Positions 15,229-24,100 of a DNA stretch of 47,119 nucleotides are shown in pieces; within the stretch, counting starts at the first letter, position 1; every line of letters starts with the position of its first letter. The stretch spans positions 1-47,119 of the forward strand of contig QMQV01000002.1 of the NCBI GenBank assembly GCA_003649085.1, written 5' to 3'. Position numbers and translations under genes: made by a program. The notes under the pieces were generated by a model. That model ran no database searches, was not told the origin of the DNA, and worked only from the letters and a program-made list of their open reading frames with translations. Source of the DNA: Thermoproteota archaeon. GTDB lineage: Archaea > Thermoproteota > Methanomethylicia > Methanomethylicales > B66-G16.

Positions 15229-17235
15229 TTGAAGGCAAAGCAGCGTTTGATAAGTAGAAGGTACATTGAAGTCGCTAAGGAGCCTGGAGTTTTAACTATA
15301 GCGTTAGCTGGTAATCCTAATGTTGGCAAAAGCGTTATCTTCAACCAGCTAACTGGACTTGCACAATTTGTCGGTAATTGGCCTGGTAAAACCGTAGAGA
15401 TAGCTGAAGGGTATCTGTACTATGCTGGCAAGAGGATAAAGGTTGTCGACTTGCCTGGAACTTACTCGCTTTCAGCTTTTTCAGCTGAAGAACTTGTAGC
15501 TAGAGATTACATCGTGCTCGTCAAGCCGGATATAGTGGTAGATATTATTGACGCATCAGCATTTGAAAGAAACTTGTACTTAACATTACAGCTCATGGAG
15601 CTTAACGCACCGCTCATCATTATATTGAACCAAGTTGATGTAGCAGCTAAGAGAGGCATAGCTATTGATCATGTGAAGCTTTCAGAGCTCCTCAAGATAC
15701 CGGTTGTGCAAATGGTTGCGATAACTGGTAAGGGTTTAAGCGATTTTATGGCATTACTAGCTAAGGTGATATCCGAAAGCGGTCTCAAAGTTGGGTATAG
15801 CTTAAGGTATTGTGAAGAACTGGAGAAGTATATATCAGATGTTGAAGGCGCCTTGCGTAAATATGAGCTTAAGCGTTTGAGAGGCTATCCGCGTAGATGG
15901 GTTGCTATAAAGCTTCTTGAAGGAGATGAAGAGGTAAAGCGTAAGATAGCTATGGAAGCTGGTGAAGTGGTTGAGATTGCTGAGGAAAAAGCGAGAGATA
16001 TCGAACGCGTTTTTAGAAAACCTGCTTCAGTTGTTTTCGCATCCGAGCGATATAGGATCGCATCTGAAATAGCTAAACAAGTTGTTAAGCCAATTGCTGA
16101 GGTAGGCGTATCGTTAACTGATAAGCTTGATGCCGTGTTAATGCATGGCTACTTTGGGTATATACCTCTCGCCTTAATCATGTCTTTGGTGTTTACCACG
16201 GTGTTTACAGTTGGGGGGTTTATAGAGGAGCTACTGGGCATGCTTTTTGAATCGTATGTCATACCTGGCGTCGAAGCTCTATTATCGTCTCTGCCTAGTG
16301 CTTTGGCAAGTTTAATTCAAAGAGGTGTTATTGAGGGCATTGTAGCGGGCATTACGATAATTATACCCTACATCTCCATCTTCTACTTAGCCCTATCAAT
16401 ATTGGAGGACAGCGGCTATATTCCTAGAGCAGCTTTCTTAATGGATAACTTGTTACATAAAGTTGGTCTTCACGGTAAAGCTTTCATACCACTGGTGTTA
16501 GGGTATGGCTGTAATGTGCCAGCATGCTTAAGCTGTAGGATTATGGAGACTGAGCGTGAGCGCTTGCTTCTCAGCGTCTTAGTGCTTTTAGTTCCGTGCG
16601 CTGCTAGGACTGTAATAATACTCGGCGTCGTCGGCAAGTACATAGGGGTTTTAGCAGCTTTAGCAATTTACGCGTTTGACTTGGCTTTAATCTTCCTGGT
16701 TGGAAGGATGTTGTTTAAGACCTTGCCAGGTGAGCCTGTCGGCTTGATAATGGAGCTTCCTCCGTATCGTAGACCTATGCTCAAAGTTGTGCTTAACAAG
16801 ACGTGGATTAAGACTAGAGATTTCATTTACATAGCTTTGCCTATTATAGTCTTAGGCAGCATAGCTTTAGAAGCTTTAAGGATAACGGGCTTGCTTAGCA
16901 TAATTGTCCAAGCGATGGCTCCGTTCATCAACATGGTCTTAGGTCTACCAGGTGAGACCGGCATACCGTTGATTTTCGGTTTTCTGAGAAAAGAGCTCAT
17001 TCTCGTATTATTATACGAGTACGTGGGGGAAAGGCTTGATCTTTTTATGAACCAAGCTCAAATGATAGTTTTCACGCTGGTCATGATGATTTATATACCT
17101 TGCGTCGCCACGTATGCTGCTATGGTTAAGGAAATAGGCTTGAAGAAAGCTACTCTCGCCGCCTTTTTCACAGTGATTTTAGCTTTAGTTGTCGGCGCTT
17201 TAGCGTATAGAGTGTTAGCCTTCTTCTTAGCGTAG
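15229..17235 (+). CDS. feoB: Ferrous iron transporter B
   Basis: About 668 residues. The N-terminal G domain has GNPNVGKS (G1), a threonine-bearing switch I, DLPGTYSL (G3) and NQVD (G4). A helical GDI-like segment follows, then about ten membrane helices with two Gate repeats, including GYGCNVPACLSCR and LVPCAAR (cysteines proposed to line the path) and GETGIPLIFGFLRKELI. It imports Fe2+ using GTP. The frame opens at TTG 15217, but ggtgag at 15219-15224 points to TTG 15229. FeoC is absent, as is common in archaea. Confidence 0.95.
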   Translation: MKAKQRLISRRYIEVAKEPGVLTIALAGNPNVGKSVIFNQLTGLAQFVGNWPGKTVEIAEGYLYYAGKRIKVVDLPGTYSLSAFSAEELVARDYIVLVKPDIVVDIIDASAFERNLYLTLQLMELNAPLIIILNQVDVAAKRGIAIDHVKLSELLKIPVVQMVAITGKGLSDFMALLAKVISESGLKVGYSLRYCEELEKYISDVEGALRKYELKRLRGYPRRWVAIKLLEGDEEVKRKIAMEAGEVVEIAEEKARDIERVFRKPASVVFASERYRIASEIAKQVVKPIAEVGVSLTDKLDAVLMHGYFGYIPLALIMSLVFTTVFTVGGFIEELLGMLFESYVIPGVEALLSSLPSALASLIQRGVIEGIVAGITIIIPYISIFYLALSILEDSGYIPRAAFLMDNLLHKVGLHGKAFIPLVLGYGCNVPACLSCRIMETERERLLLSVLVLLVPCAARTVIILGVVGKYIGVLAALAIYAFDLALIFLVGRMLFKTLPGEPVGLIMELPPYRRPMLKVVLNKTWIKTRDFIYIALPIIVLGSIALEALRITGLLSIIVQAMAPFINMVLGLPGETGIPLIFGFLRKELILVLLYEYVGERLDLFMNQAQMIVFTLVMMIYIPCVATYAAMVKEIGLKKATLAAFFTVILALVVGALAYRVLAFFLA

Positions 17236-17296
17236 GCTTTTAAAGATGCGCGTTAGCTAAGTCAAAGTAGGCTTTACAGTTGAGGTGGTATGGTAT

Positions 17297-17965
17297 ATGG
17301 CTGCGATAAAGTGGTATGGACATGCAGCCTTTAGGCTCGATTTCGGTGTACGTAGCGTATTAATAGATCCGTTTATTTCGCAAAATCCCTCATGCCCTGT
17401 CAGCATTTACGATGTTGAAAAAGCCGACATAATACTTGTCACGCACGAGCATACCGATCACCTAGGAGATGGCATCGAGCTCGCGAAGAAGTTCGAAGCA
17501 CACTTCGTCGCAATATATGAGATTACTAGCAAAGCTTCAGTAATGGGCGTTAAGAAAACGATGGGCATGAACATTGGAGGGACTGCAGAGGTTGACGGCG
17601 TTGAGATAACTATGGTGCCAGCGCTTCACTCAGGGCTACCTGTCGGCTTTGTAGTTAAGTACAAGGACTTGAGGATATACCATGCCGGGGATACTGGTCT
17701 CTTCAGCGATATGAAGTTGATAAGTGAGCTTTATGGACCTATAGACATAGCTTTGTTACCTATTGGCGGACATTACACCATGGGACCCAAGGAAGCTGCT
17801 ATTGCTGCTTCGTGGATAAAGCCTAAAGTCGTCATACCGATGCACTACAACACCTTCGCCTTGATAAAACAAGATCCAGAAGCCTTCGCCAAAATGGTTA
17901 AGGAGAGGGAGCCTTCCATAGAGGTAAAGGTACTCAAGCCAGGCGAAGTCTTCAACTACCCCTAA
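17297..17965 (+). CDS. UPF0173 metal-dependent hydrolase (metallo-beta-lactamase fold)
   Basis: 222 residues from ATG 17297, chosen because gaggtgg at 17282-17288 lies eight bases upstream and family members start just before the KWYGHAAF strand. The longer frame from 17285 overlaps that ribosome site. Metal motifs: LVTHEHTDHLGD, ALHSG, HAGDTGLF, and a final PMHYNTF. It should bind two metal ions. The substrate is unknown, though this family is often called a Zn-dependent hydrolase akin to UlaG. It shares the four bases CTAA with the stop of the convergent gene. Confidence 0.9.
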   Translation: MAAIKWYGHAAFRLDFGVRSVLIDPFISQNPSCPVSIYDVEKADIILVTHEHTDHLGDGIELAKKFEAHFVAIYEITSKASVMGVKKTMGMNIGGTAEVDGVEITMVPALHSGLPVGFVVKYKDLRIYHAGDTGLFSDMKLISELYGPIDIALLPIGGHYTMGPKEAAIAASWIKPKVVIPMHYNTFALIKQDPEAFAKMVKEREPSIEVKVLKPGEVFNYP

Positions 17966-18534
17966 CCTAAAAGCTTTTCTAATATCTCCCTTGGCGATAA
18001 GCCAGCTTTTCTTAAGCTAGCAACCTTTCTCAACTCAGCTAAGTAGTCTGCTATCGTCTTTGAAAGCTCTGAGAAAAACTCTTCACCAAGTTTTTCTCCG
18101 ACCTCATAGCCTGGACACTCTTTAACAGGAGCTAGCTGGACTATTGGCTCCTCGCCGTAGTACACCTTATCGAGCATAAATGGGTAAATTTTACACAACA
18201 ATGGCTTAGCATTAAGTGTGTGAAGAGAGCAGCTGAAGTCCTCGTTTAAGAAGATACACTTGCCGTTAACGAGCTTCAGCTTAAACGGCATCGGGCCGCT
18301 TGAAAACTCCACAAAATCTTCGGGTTTTCTTCCAGTTTTCTCCATAATCTCCTTGATGTCTCTTGGTGTAAGTTCACGTGAAAACCTACAGCAAAGAGCT
18401 TGACAGTTTACGTAAATGCAACTCCATCTCTCAATAGGCTGACCTAATACCACTATCAAGGTTAGCCAACTCAACCATATAGGAAGGCGGCGCTCATTTT
18501 TTACTGTTTTCGCGAAAGCTCTTAACTGACACAA
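17962..18534 (-). CDS. YkgJ-type cysteine-cluster protein
   Basis: Up to 190 residues. The cysteine pattern of the YkgJ family is clear: CIYVNCQALCC, then GKCIFLN, FSCSLH, PLLCKIYP and ECPGY, about eight cysteines that likely bind zinc or an Fe-S cluster. Function is unknown. The first 35 residues (through a hydrophobic patch) do not look like the family; a start at GTG 18453 (about 163 residues) is plausible and would leave more room for promoters in the very short 28-base gap to the divergent DUF72 gene. The stop overlaps the UPF0173 stop. Confidence 0.75.
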   Translation of the reverse strand: MCQLRAFAKTVKNERRLPIWLSWLTLIVVLGQPIERWSCIYVNCQALCCRFSRELTPRDIKEIMEKTGRKPEDFVEFSSGPMPFKLKLVNGKCIFLNEDFSCSLHTLNAKPLLCKIYPFMLDKVYYGEEPIVQLAPVKECPGYEVGEKLGEEFFSELSKTIADYLAELRKVASLRKAGLSPREILEKLLG

Positions 18535-18562
18535 ATCACAACTTTAGCTTAGGAGCAGAAGC

Positions 18563-19279
18563 GTGAAAAGCTTGGAGGTTTACATTGGCACATCGGGCTG
18601 GAGTTACGATTGGAATCCTAATGGCTTTGAGTGGTACTATGAAAACTCTAAGTTAAACGCCGTTGAGTTAAATGCGAGCTTTTACAGATTTCCGTTTCCA
18701 AGCATGATAAGGTCCTGGAGCCGGAGAGGTAAGATTAGGTGGGCGATAAAGGTTACCCGGCTCGTAACCCATGTGTACAAGTTTGGTGAAAAATCGTATG
18801 CTACGTGGGATAAGTTTAGGAAGCTGTTTTCTCCCATGGAGCACTTAATAGACTTTTACCTCTTCCAGCTCCCTCCATCAGCTGCTCCCACGCAGCAGAT
18901 GGTTGAGCGAATTGAAAGCTTTTACAAGAAAAGCGAACTTGAGACGAGGTTTGCTTTAGAGTGGCGTAACATTAAGTGGTTTAGCGAAAGATGGGTTAAG
19001 TGGTGCGAAAACTTGGGGTTAACGCTAGTATCTCTTGATAGCCCAGAGCATCCTAGAGTTATCTTTAACGTTAACGGCATAGTTTACTTAAGAATTCACG
19101 GCAGAGATTCCTGGTATTCATATTGTTATAGCGAAGAAGAGCTTGAGGAGCTTGTAAACCAAGTTGTAGAAGCTAAGCCACGTAAGGCATACGTTTTCTT
19201 CAACAACAACCACGACATGCTAAGTAATGCCCAGCAAATGCTAGACATCTTTAAGCTGAAAGGCGTTAAAATAGCTTAG
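18563..19279 (+). CDS. DUF72 family protein
   Basis: 238 residues, a TIM-barrel-like family of unknown function. Signatures: IGTSGWSYDW at the N-terminus, NAVELNASFYRFP, WAIKVTRLVTH, FQLPPS, FALEWRN, then YLRIHGR and the C-terminal AYVFFNNNHDMLSNAQQM with its conserved Asn-His pair. GTG 18563 has ggag upstream. It is divergent from the YkgJ-type gene, with a small gap, so shared control is possible. Confidence 0.9.
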   Translation: MKSLEVYIGTSGWSYDWNPNGFEWYYENSKLNAVELNASFYRFPFPSMIRSWSRRGKIRWAIKVTRLVTHVYKFGEKSYATWDKFRKLFSPMEHLIDFYLFQLPPSAAPTQQMVERIESFYKKSELETRFALEWRNIKWFSERWVKWCENLGLTLVSLDSPEHPRVIFNVNGIVYLRIHGRDSWYSYCYSEEELEELVNQVVEAKPRKAYVFFNNNHDMLSNAQQMLDIFKLKGVKIA

Positions 19280-19346
19280 CTTTAGTAAGGTATAAAAGCG
19301 GTTTAAGCGGTTTTTCACATGTTAGCTAAGGCATGGAGAAGTTGAG

Positions 19347-20933
19347 ATGGAGAGGGTATTTCCTAGGGAAAGCGAGGAGGGTAACGTAGAGTATAAGCTT
19401 AAGTTAGCTTACGTAAGTGAAGGTAGGCTTGAAGAACTTGCCTCCCAACTTAGATATAGGCTTGCTGAAAAAGGTGGAGAAGCTTTCTATGTTTTGGGAG
19501 TTTCAAACGAAGGCGAGCCTATAGGCTTAAGCGATGAAGAGGTTAAGGTAAGTTTAGAGAACTTGAAGCGCGTCGCCGAAAAAGCTGGTGCTAAAATCAA
19601 CGTTATTAGAGAAGCTTCAGGTAAGCGTGGTAAGATAGTTGAGGTCTTGGTGAGGAGATGCAGAGAAACACTACCAGTGCAAGTTTCTGTAATAGCTGTC
19701 GGACATGCTGACCACGGTAAGACTACGACCGTCGGCGTATTGGTAACGGGGGAGCTCGACGATGGCGATGGAGCTGTTATGAGCAAGGTGGCTAGGTACA
19801 AGCATGAAATCCAGATGAGGAGGACTTCATCTGTAGCAGAGAGGCTCCTAGGCTTCGACGATGAAGGAAGAGTAGTTAACTACATGTTGACATCACCTCT
19901 TGACGAAGCAAGCGTGTTTTTAAATAGCTCGAAGATCGTCAGCTTCATAGACGTAGGCGGACATGAACGCTACTTAAGAACTGCTGCTAAGGGATTGTTA
20001 TCTCATAGCCCAGACTATGCTTTGCTCATAGTAGCAGCTAACGCCGGTGTCTCACAGATGACTAAAGAACATCTCGGCATAGCGTTAAGTTTCCGCATAC
20101 CTGTCTTCGTAGCTATAACCAAAACAGATATGGTGCCAAGGGAGAGAGTTCAAGAGGTCTTAAACGACGTGATCAAGTTACTTAAAATGCCGGGTGTCAA
20201 TAAGATACCTTTAGTTATTGAAGATGTCGATGATGTTGCAATAGCTGCAAAGAACATGCCGAGCGGTAGAGTTTCTCCAATTTTTAAGCTTTCAAATAGG
20301 ACAGGTGAAGGGCTAGACTTATTGAAGACGTTTTTAAACCTTCTACCTCCAAGGCTTAGATGGAAGGAAAACCTCAACAAGCCCTTCTTGCTCTACATTG
20401 ATGAAAAGTTTAACGTGCCAGGAGTAGGTGTTGTGGTATCCGGGCTTGTCTTACAAGGACACGTTGCAGTAGACGACTATGTACAGCTTGGCCCCTTTAG
20501 AGATGGCAGCTTTAGAAGCGTTAGGATAAGAAGTATTCATGTCAGGAAAGGCGTATTTGCTGATAGCGTATCAGCTGGTATGAGCGCGGCTTTTGCCCTA
20601 AGCAACGTAGGTTATGATGAGATTGAGAAGGGGATGGTGTTACTCGATAAGAAGATAGCGCCTAAGGCTATTAGGAAGATAGAAGCTGAAGTCTTTGTCT
20701 TACACCACCCAACAACCATAAAACCAGGATACGAATGCACTTTCCACATACATGCTATAAGGGAATCTGGGAAATTCGTTCAAATGTCAAAGCCGTATTT
20801 GAGGTCAGGTGACTTAGCTAAGGCTCTGATAGAGTTTAGGTATAAGCCAGTTTACGTGTATCCAGGACAGAGGTTCCTATTTAGAGAAGCGCATACGAGG
20901 GGAGTTGGCATAATCCTAAACGCTTATTCATGA
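19347..20933 (+). CDS. GTPBP1-like translational GTPase
   Basis: 528 residues. An N-terminal region of about 110 residues is followed by an EF-Tu-like G domain: GHADHGKTT (G1), DVGGHER (G3), TKTD (G4). Two beta-barrel domains follow (VPGVGVVVSGLVLQG, PTTIKPGYECTFHIHAI). This matches the archaeal/eukaryotic GTPBP1/2 group, thought to act on ribosomes with aminoacyl-tRNA or in ribosome and mRNA quality control. ATG 19347 has ggag eight bases upstream. It lies in the same window as pelota but not in one operon with it. Confidence 0.88.
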   Translation: MERVFPRESEEGNVEYKLKLAYVSEGRLEELASQLRYRLAEKGGEAFYVLGVSNEGEPIGLSDEEVKVSLENLKRVAEKAGAKINVIREASGKRGKIVEVLVRRCRETLPVQVSVIAVGHADHGKTTTVGVLVTGELDDGDGAVMSKVARYKHEIQMRRTSSVAERLLGFDDEGRVVNYMLTSPLDEASVFLNSSKIVSFIDVGGHERYLRTAAKGLLSHSPDYALLIVAANAGVSQMTKEHLGIALSFRIPVFVAITKTDMVPRERVQEVLNDVIKLLKMPGVNKIPLVIEDVDDVAIAAKNMPSGRVSPIFKLSNRTGEGLDLLKTFLNLLPPRLRWKENLNKPFLLYIDEKFNVPGVGVVVSGLVLQGHVAVDDYVQLGPFRDGSFRSVRIRSIHVRKGVFADSVSAGMSAAFALSNVGYDEIEKGMVLLDKKIAPKAIRKIEAEVFVLHHPTTIKPGYECTFHIHAIRESGKFVQMSKPYLRSGDLAKALIEFRYKPVYVYPGQRFLFREAHTRGVGIILNAYS

Positions 20934-20969
20934 CAAAAAAGAGGGGAGGGGGTTTAAACCCAGGTCTTT

Positions 20970-21404
20970 CTACCTTCTTCCGCCTCTACGACCCTTACGC
21001 AGGTCTCTATCTCGATCTTTGTATAGCGGCTTAAACCTTGGAGGTCTTTGATCATACCTTCTTTCAGACATGTTGTTTTCTTCATTAACCTCTGAAATCT
21101 CTACATCTGACTCCTCTATGGATCCATATCTGCCCACGTTTAAGCGCATAGAACCTTTATAAATGGTTATAAAGCCGTTCCTAATGGTGATCGTCTGACC
21201 AGGCTGAACCTTCTGGATAGCATCATCCCATAGCGTAAGCAAGATAGAGCCCGTTTCATCTCCGATTAAGGCTTCAGCAACGGTATGCGGAGAACCATCT
21301 CTCCCCAAGACTTCCTTGCTAGGACCTATTGAAACCACTTTAGCTGTTACATCAACACTTCTCGAACCTGGGTTTAAATCCGCTATTTTCCTTTCCTCAG
21401 CCAT
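20970..21404 (-). CDS. ssb: Crenarchaeal-type single-stranded DNA-binding protein
   Basis: 144 residues. One OB fold (about 8-100) shows IADLNPGSRSVDVTAKVVS, the VAEALIGDETGSILLTLWDD core with the conserved Trp, and IRNGFITIYKGSMRLNVG. An acidic linker leads to a strongly basic, Arg/Gly-rich tail ending RKGRRGGRR. Sulfolobus SSB has the same plan but usually an acidic tip; here the tip is basic, which may favour nucleic acid rather than protein contacts. It coats single-stranded DNA in replication and repair, and such folds also bind RNA. Its leader likely contains the hairpin at 21439-21478. Confidence 0.88.
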   Translation of the reverse strand: MAEERKIADLNPGSRSVDVTAKVVSIGPSKEVLGRDGSPHTVAEALIGDETGSILLTLWDDAIQKVQPGQTITIRNGFITIYKGSMRLNVGRYGSIEESDVEISEVNEENNMSERRYDQRPPRFKPLYKDRDRDLRKGRRGGRR

Positions 21405-21438
21405 CTACTAAACTATCCTCTTTACTCCCATTAAGCCA

Positions 21439-21478
21439 GCGTTAGAAGCCTTCTTTCTTCTCAAGAAGGCTTTAACGC
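21439..21478. other. Strong hairpin in the likely ssb leader
   Basis: GCGTTA + G bulge + AAGCCTTCTT, a seven-base loop, then AAGAAGGCTT + TAACGC: 16 paired bases with one bulged G. It ends 35 bases before the ssb start codon on the minus strand. If transcription begins at the TATA element at 21507-21515, the hairpin is in the mRNA leader. It could also be a DNA operator. Confidence 0.6.
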
Positions 21479-21506
21479 CAGCTTCTCTACACTCGAATTA
21501 GCCTGA

Positions 21507-21515
21507 GTTATAAAC
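21507..21515. promoter_or_regulatory. Palindromic TATA element between ssb and the winged-helix gene
   Basis: GTTATAAAC reads GTTTATAAC on the other strand, so it can serve as TATA box in either direction: start near 21537 for the plus-strand gene and near 21487 for ssb. No other good TATA box is visible in this gap. Confidence 0.45.
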
Positions 21516-21570
21516 GTTGCTCTTTAGACAGTCGCTTAAGCGAGCTGAGCTTAAGTGAAAGATTTAAGAA

Positions 21571-21996
21571 TTGCAAGAAAGTGGTTATTTTAAGCGCTGT
21601 TTACAGAGGAAGATCAGCCCTATGCTCAGGGATAGCAACATTGCGCAGACAGCAGAGAGCATGAAGTTACTTGAGGAGATACTTGGAGAACTTAGGAGGA
21701 TAAGGCTTGTCTTAGAGGAGATTAGTAAACGTCAATTAGACATTTTAGAGAGTTTAAAGATTAAGGAGGAGAAGGAAGAAGTTGCCCCCTTGGATGCTAT
21801 GGCGTTGTTATCTTTGCCAGACCATCTCCGCAAAACAGCACTAGCTTTAGGGAAGCTTGGTGAAGCTAGAGCTGAAGACGTAGCTAGGGAAACTGGTAGG
21901 GAAAGAGCTGTTGAAAGCAGCTATCTAAATCAGCTTGTTAGAATGGGTTATGTTAAGAAAAAGCGTCGTGGACATGAGGTTTGGTTTTACGTATAG
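21571..21996 (+). CDS. Coiled-coil plus winged-helix protein, partner of the ParA-like ATPase
   Basis: Up to 141 residues. Residues about 28-70 form a heptad-rich coiled coil (MKLLEEILGELRRIRLVLEEI and on), and about 78-141 a winged helix (ALGKLGEARAEDVARETGRERAVESSYLNQLVRMGYV, wing at KKKRRGHEVWFYV). The start is uncertain: TTG 21571 suits the TATA distance, ATG 21622 has gagga upstream, ATG 21661 begins the coiled coil. Six bases separate its stop from the widest frame of the ParA-like gene. A DNA-binding dimer that recruits a ParA ATPase would match the logic of ParB-like partners, but it is not related to ParB by sequence. Confidence 0.65.
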   Translation: MQESGYFKRCLQRKISPMLRDSNIAQTAESMKLLEEILGELRRIRLVLEEISKRQLDILESLKIKEEKEEVAPLDAMALLSLPDHLRKTALALGKLGEARAEDVARETGRERAVESSYLNQLVRMGYVKKKRRGHEVWFYV

Positions 21997-22017
21997 CGTA
22001 TTGTGGGGGATGATGTA

Positions 22018-22803
22018 TTGGAGAAGATGGTGACCATACATTCATATAGAGGAGGTACTGGCAAAACCATCCTCTCACTTAACTTAGCAGGTGTATTCGC
22101 ATCTTATGGCAAAAGAGTCTGCTTAATAGATTTTGATTTAAGAGCGCCTACGCTTCACGTGGCGCTAGGACAGCCTGGTGTTGAAAAGTGGATTAACAAC
22201 TACTTGAATAGGGAATGCGATTTCCTTGAAACGTTAGTTGACGTGACGCCTAGGTTTAAGCTTAAAGGGGAGCTTAGCGTAAGCTTCGCTAACCCATCTG
22301 TTGAAGCTATTAGGCAGATGTATGAGAAAAGCCGTAAGTGGGAGCTTGAAGCGTTAAAGAGGCTGCTTGAGCTTAAGAGAACTCTTGAAACCAAGACGAA
22401 GTTTGACTACTGCATTATTGATACAAGCCCAGGATTATACTACACCTCGTTAAACGCGATTATAGCAGCTGACTTAGCCATAATAGTGACGACGCCAGAT
22501 GAATCTGATGTCGAGGGCACTAAGAAGATGATGAAGGAGTTCTACGATGTTTTTGGCAAAAACACAGCAATTGTCGTGAATAAGGTTGTTGGAGGAGGAT
22601 TGTTTACGGATCAAGAAGCTGAAAAGCAGGTTGAACATTATCAACAGGTATACAATAGGACGATTTTAGGCGTAGCCCCATGTTTTTGCGAATTGGCTGC
22701 AAGTGGTAGAGTAGGTTTATTCGTAGCTGATAAGCCGAGACACCCCTTTTCACGGTTTATTAAGATAATAGCAGCGCGCATTGAGGCATTTAAAGTCGAG
22801 TAG
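22018..22803 (+). CDS. ParA/MinD-like ATPase
   Basis: About 261 residues from TTG 22018 (ggggga lies seven bases upstream; the frame opens at GTG 22003). Deviant Walker A motif YRGGTGKT with an Arg in the place of the usual signature Lys, then LIDFDLRAPT, the Walker B-like region YCIIDTSPGL, and VVNKVV. It is longer than minimal ParA because of a charged helical insert around 80-125. MinD/ParA ATPases dimerise with ATP and place DNA, proteins or complexes in the cell. The upstream coiled-coil/winged-helix gene is the likely partner. The R-for-K change in the loop leaves the catalytic GKT lysine intact. Confidence 0.82.
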   Translation: MEKMVTIHSYRGGTGKTILSLNLAGVFASYGKRVCLIDFDLRAPTLHVALGQPGVEKWINNYLNRECDFLETLVDVTPRFKLKGELSVSFANPSVEAIRQMYEKSRKWELEALKRLLELKRTLETKTKFDYCIIDTSPGLYYTSLNAIIAADLAIIVTTPDESDVEGTKKMMKEFYDVFGKNTAIVVNKVVGGGLFTDQEAEKQVEHYQQVYNRTILGVAPCFCELAASGRVGLFVADKPRHPFSRFIKIIAARIEAFKVE

Positions 22804-24016
22804 ACTCATACTTCTTCTTAATTCTCTTTGCTAACCTCACATATTCTCTTATCTTACGTCTCTCAGAAACCTCGCTGGGCAACAGCTCCGGCACGAAGAA
22901 CAAGATTAAGAAGCATAGCAGATAAGATAAGCTTACGAATAGCAAGACTATGTGAAGATTTAAAGCTAGTCTGACGCCAAATAATACTGCTAACGGCATA
23001 AATGTAAACCCAGCTAGCAAGATGAGAACGCTGAGTGAAAACATAGCTAACCTAGTGGATATGTAATAGGAGTCCCCAGGGATTATGAAGACGAACATCA
23101 ACGATAATATGCCGAAGGCAGCACCCTCAATCACCAAGTAAATGGATAAGAACGTTGTAATGTTCATAAACGGTAGTAATGAAACGGATATTCCTAGGCA
23201 GACATATGTTACAGCTAATAAGCCTTTTCTGCCACCATAGTAGTCTATGAACACGCCACTTGCAGCAGCAAACGCGGCAGCTACCACTAAGCTGTATATT
23301 GCTAGATGATGAGAAGCTAAGAGCGAGAAGACGTTAAAGGTTAGCACCACGAAAATCGAGGAGATTGCTAGGAAAAAGCCCCACATAGCCAATAGTAAAG
23401 CAATAACAAACCGCTTGATGCGAACCTCGTATTCTCCGTGTTTAAGCGATAACGCACGATAGGAAAATATCGCCAAGAAAAAACCAATTAAACGCCAAGC
23501 AGAAAGAGAGTCTAAGTATAGAAACGCCCTACCATAGCCTATAACTAGCAGAAATAGCAAGGCAGCTATAGACGCTGCAAGAACGCCAGCGCTAAGCCTA
23601 CCTCTATCATCGAAAGTCGTGTAACCTAAGAAAGATCCACCTAGCAGGGGTAAGTAAAGACCAATTGATATGCCGAGGAGGAGAAAGGATGGTATTATTG
23701 AAAAAGGCGTGAAGTTATGTAACCTCAAGATCATTAAGGAGAACACTCCTAGAATAGGCCATCCAAGGTAGAGAACGGGGTTTATTAGAGAGCTTGGCTT
23801 AAGAAGACAAAACAACATGGATAGCGCTATGAAAACGAATAAAATTATTGAAGATGTATGAATTAAAGGCTTAACCTTAAAGTAGACCATCGATGGAAGA
23901 GCAATACATATTGCAAGAGACCATGAAAGCGAGTTTATTAGAAAAAGTGCTAAAACAAATCTAGGGTCTTTAACCTCCCTTAAAAGTCGGTAAAGCACGT
24001 CTCCTTGAAACAACAT
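22790..24016 (-). CDS. MFS-like 12-helix transporter, paralogue 1
   Basis: 408 residues with about twelve hydrophobic helices. The MFS loop motif appears between helices as GVFIDYYGGRKGLL (GxxxDxxGRR form). A second conserved spot is FVFIIPGDSYY in helix 9/10, matched by FILVIWGDIAY in the paralogue encoded just upstream. The C-terminus is a basic, helical tail (PELLPSEVSERRKIREYVRLA) also shared with that paralogue. The substrate is unknown. Its stop overlaps the ParA-like gene by 14 bases. It lies 84 bases after the paralogue, on the same strand. Confidence 0.68.
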   Translation of the reverse strand: MLFQGDVLYRLLREVKDPRFVLALFLINSLSWSLAICIALPSMVYFKVKPLIHTSSIILFVFIALSMLFCLLKPSSLINPVLYLGWPILGVFSLMILRLHNFTPFSIIPSFLLLGISIGLYLPLLGGSFLGYTTFDDRGRLSAGVLAASIAALLFLLVIGYGRAFLYLDSLSAWRLIGFFLAIFSYRALSLKHGEYEVRIKRFVIALLLAMWGFFLAISSIFVVLTFNVFSLLASHHLAIYSLVVAAAFAAASGVFIDYYGGRKGLLAVTYVCLGISVSLLPFMNITTFLSIYLVIEGAAFGILSLMFVFIIPGDSYYISTRLAMFSLSVLILLAGFTFMPLAVLFGVRLALNLHIVLLFVSLSYLLCFLILFFVPELLPSEVSERRKIREYVRLAKRIKKKYESTRL

Positions 24017-24100
24017 AAAACTTCTCTAAATGCTTTAGAAGCCAAAGCTTAAAAGGACATTGGTTAGACGCGACAACAAATCTCAAAACACATAAAAACA

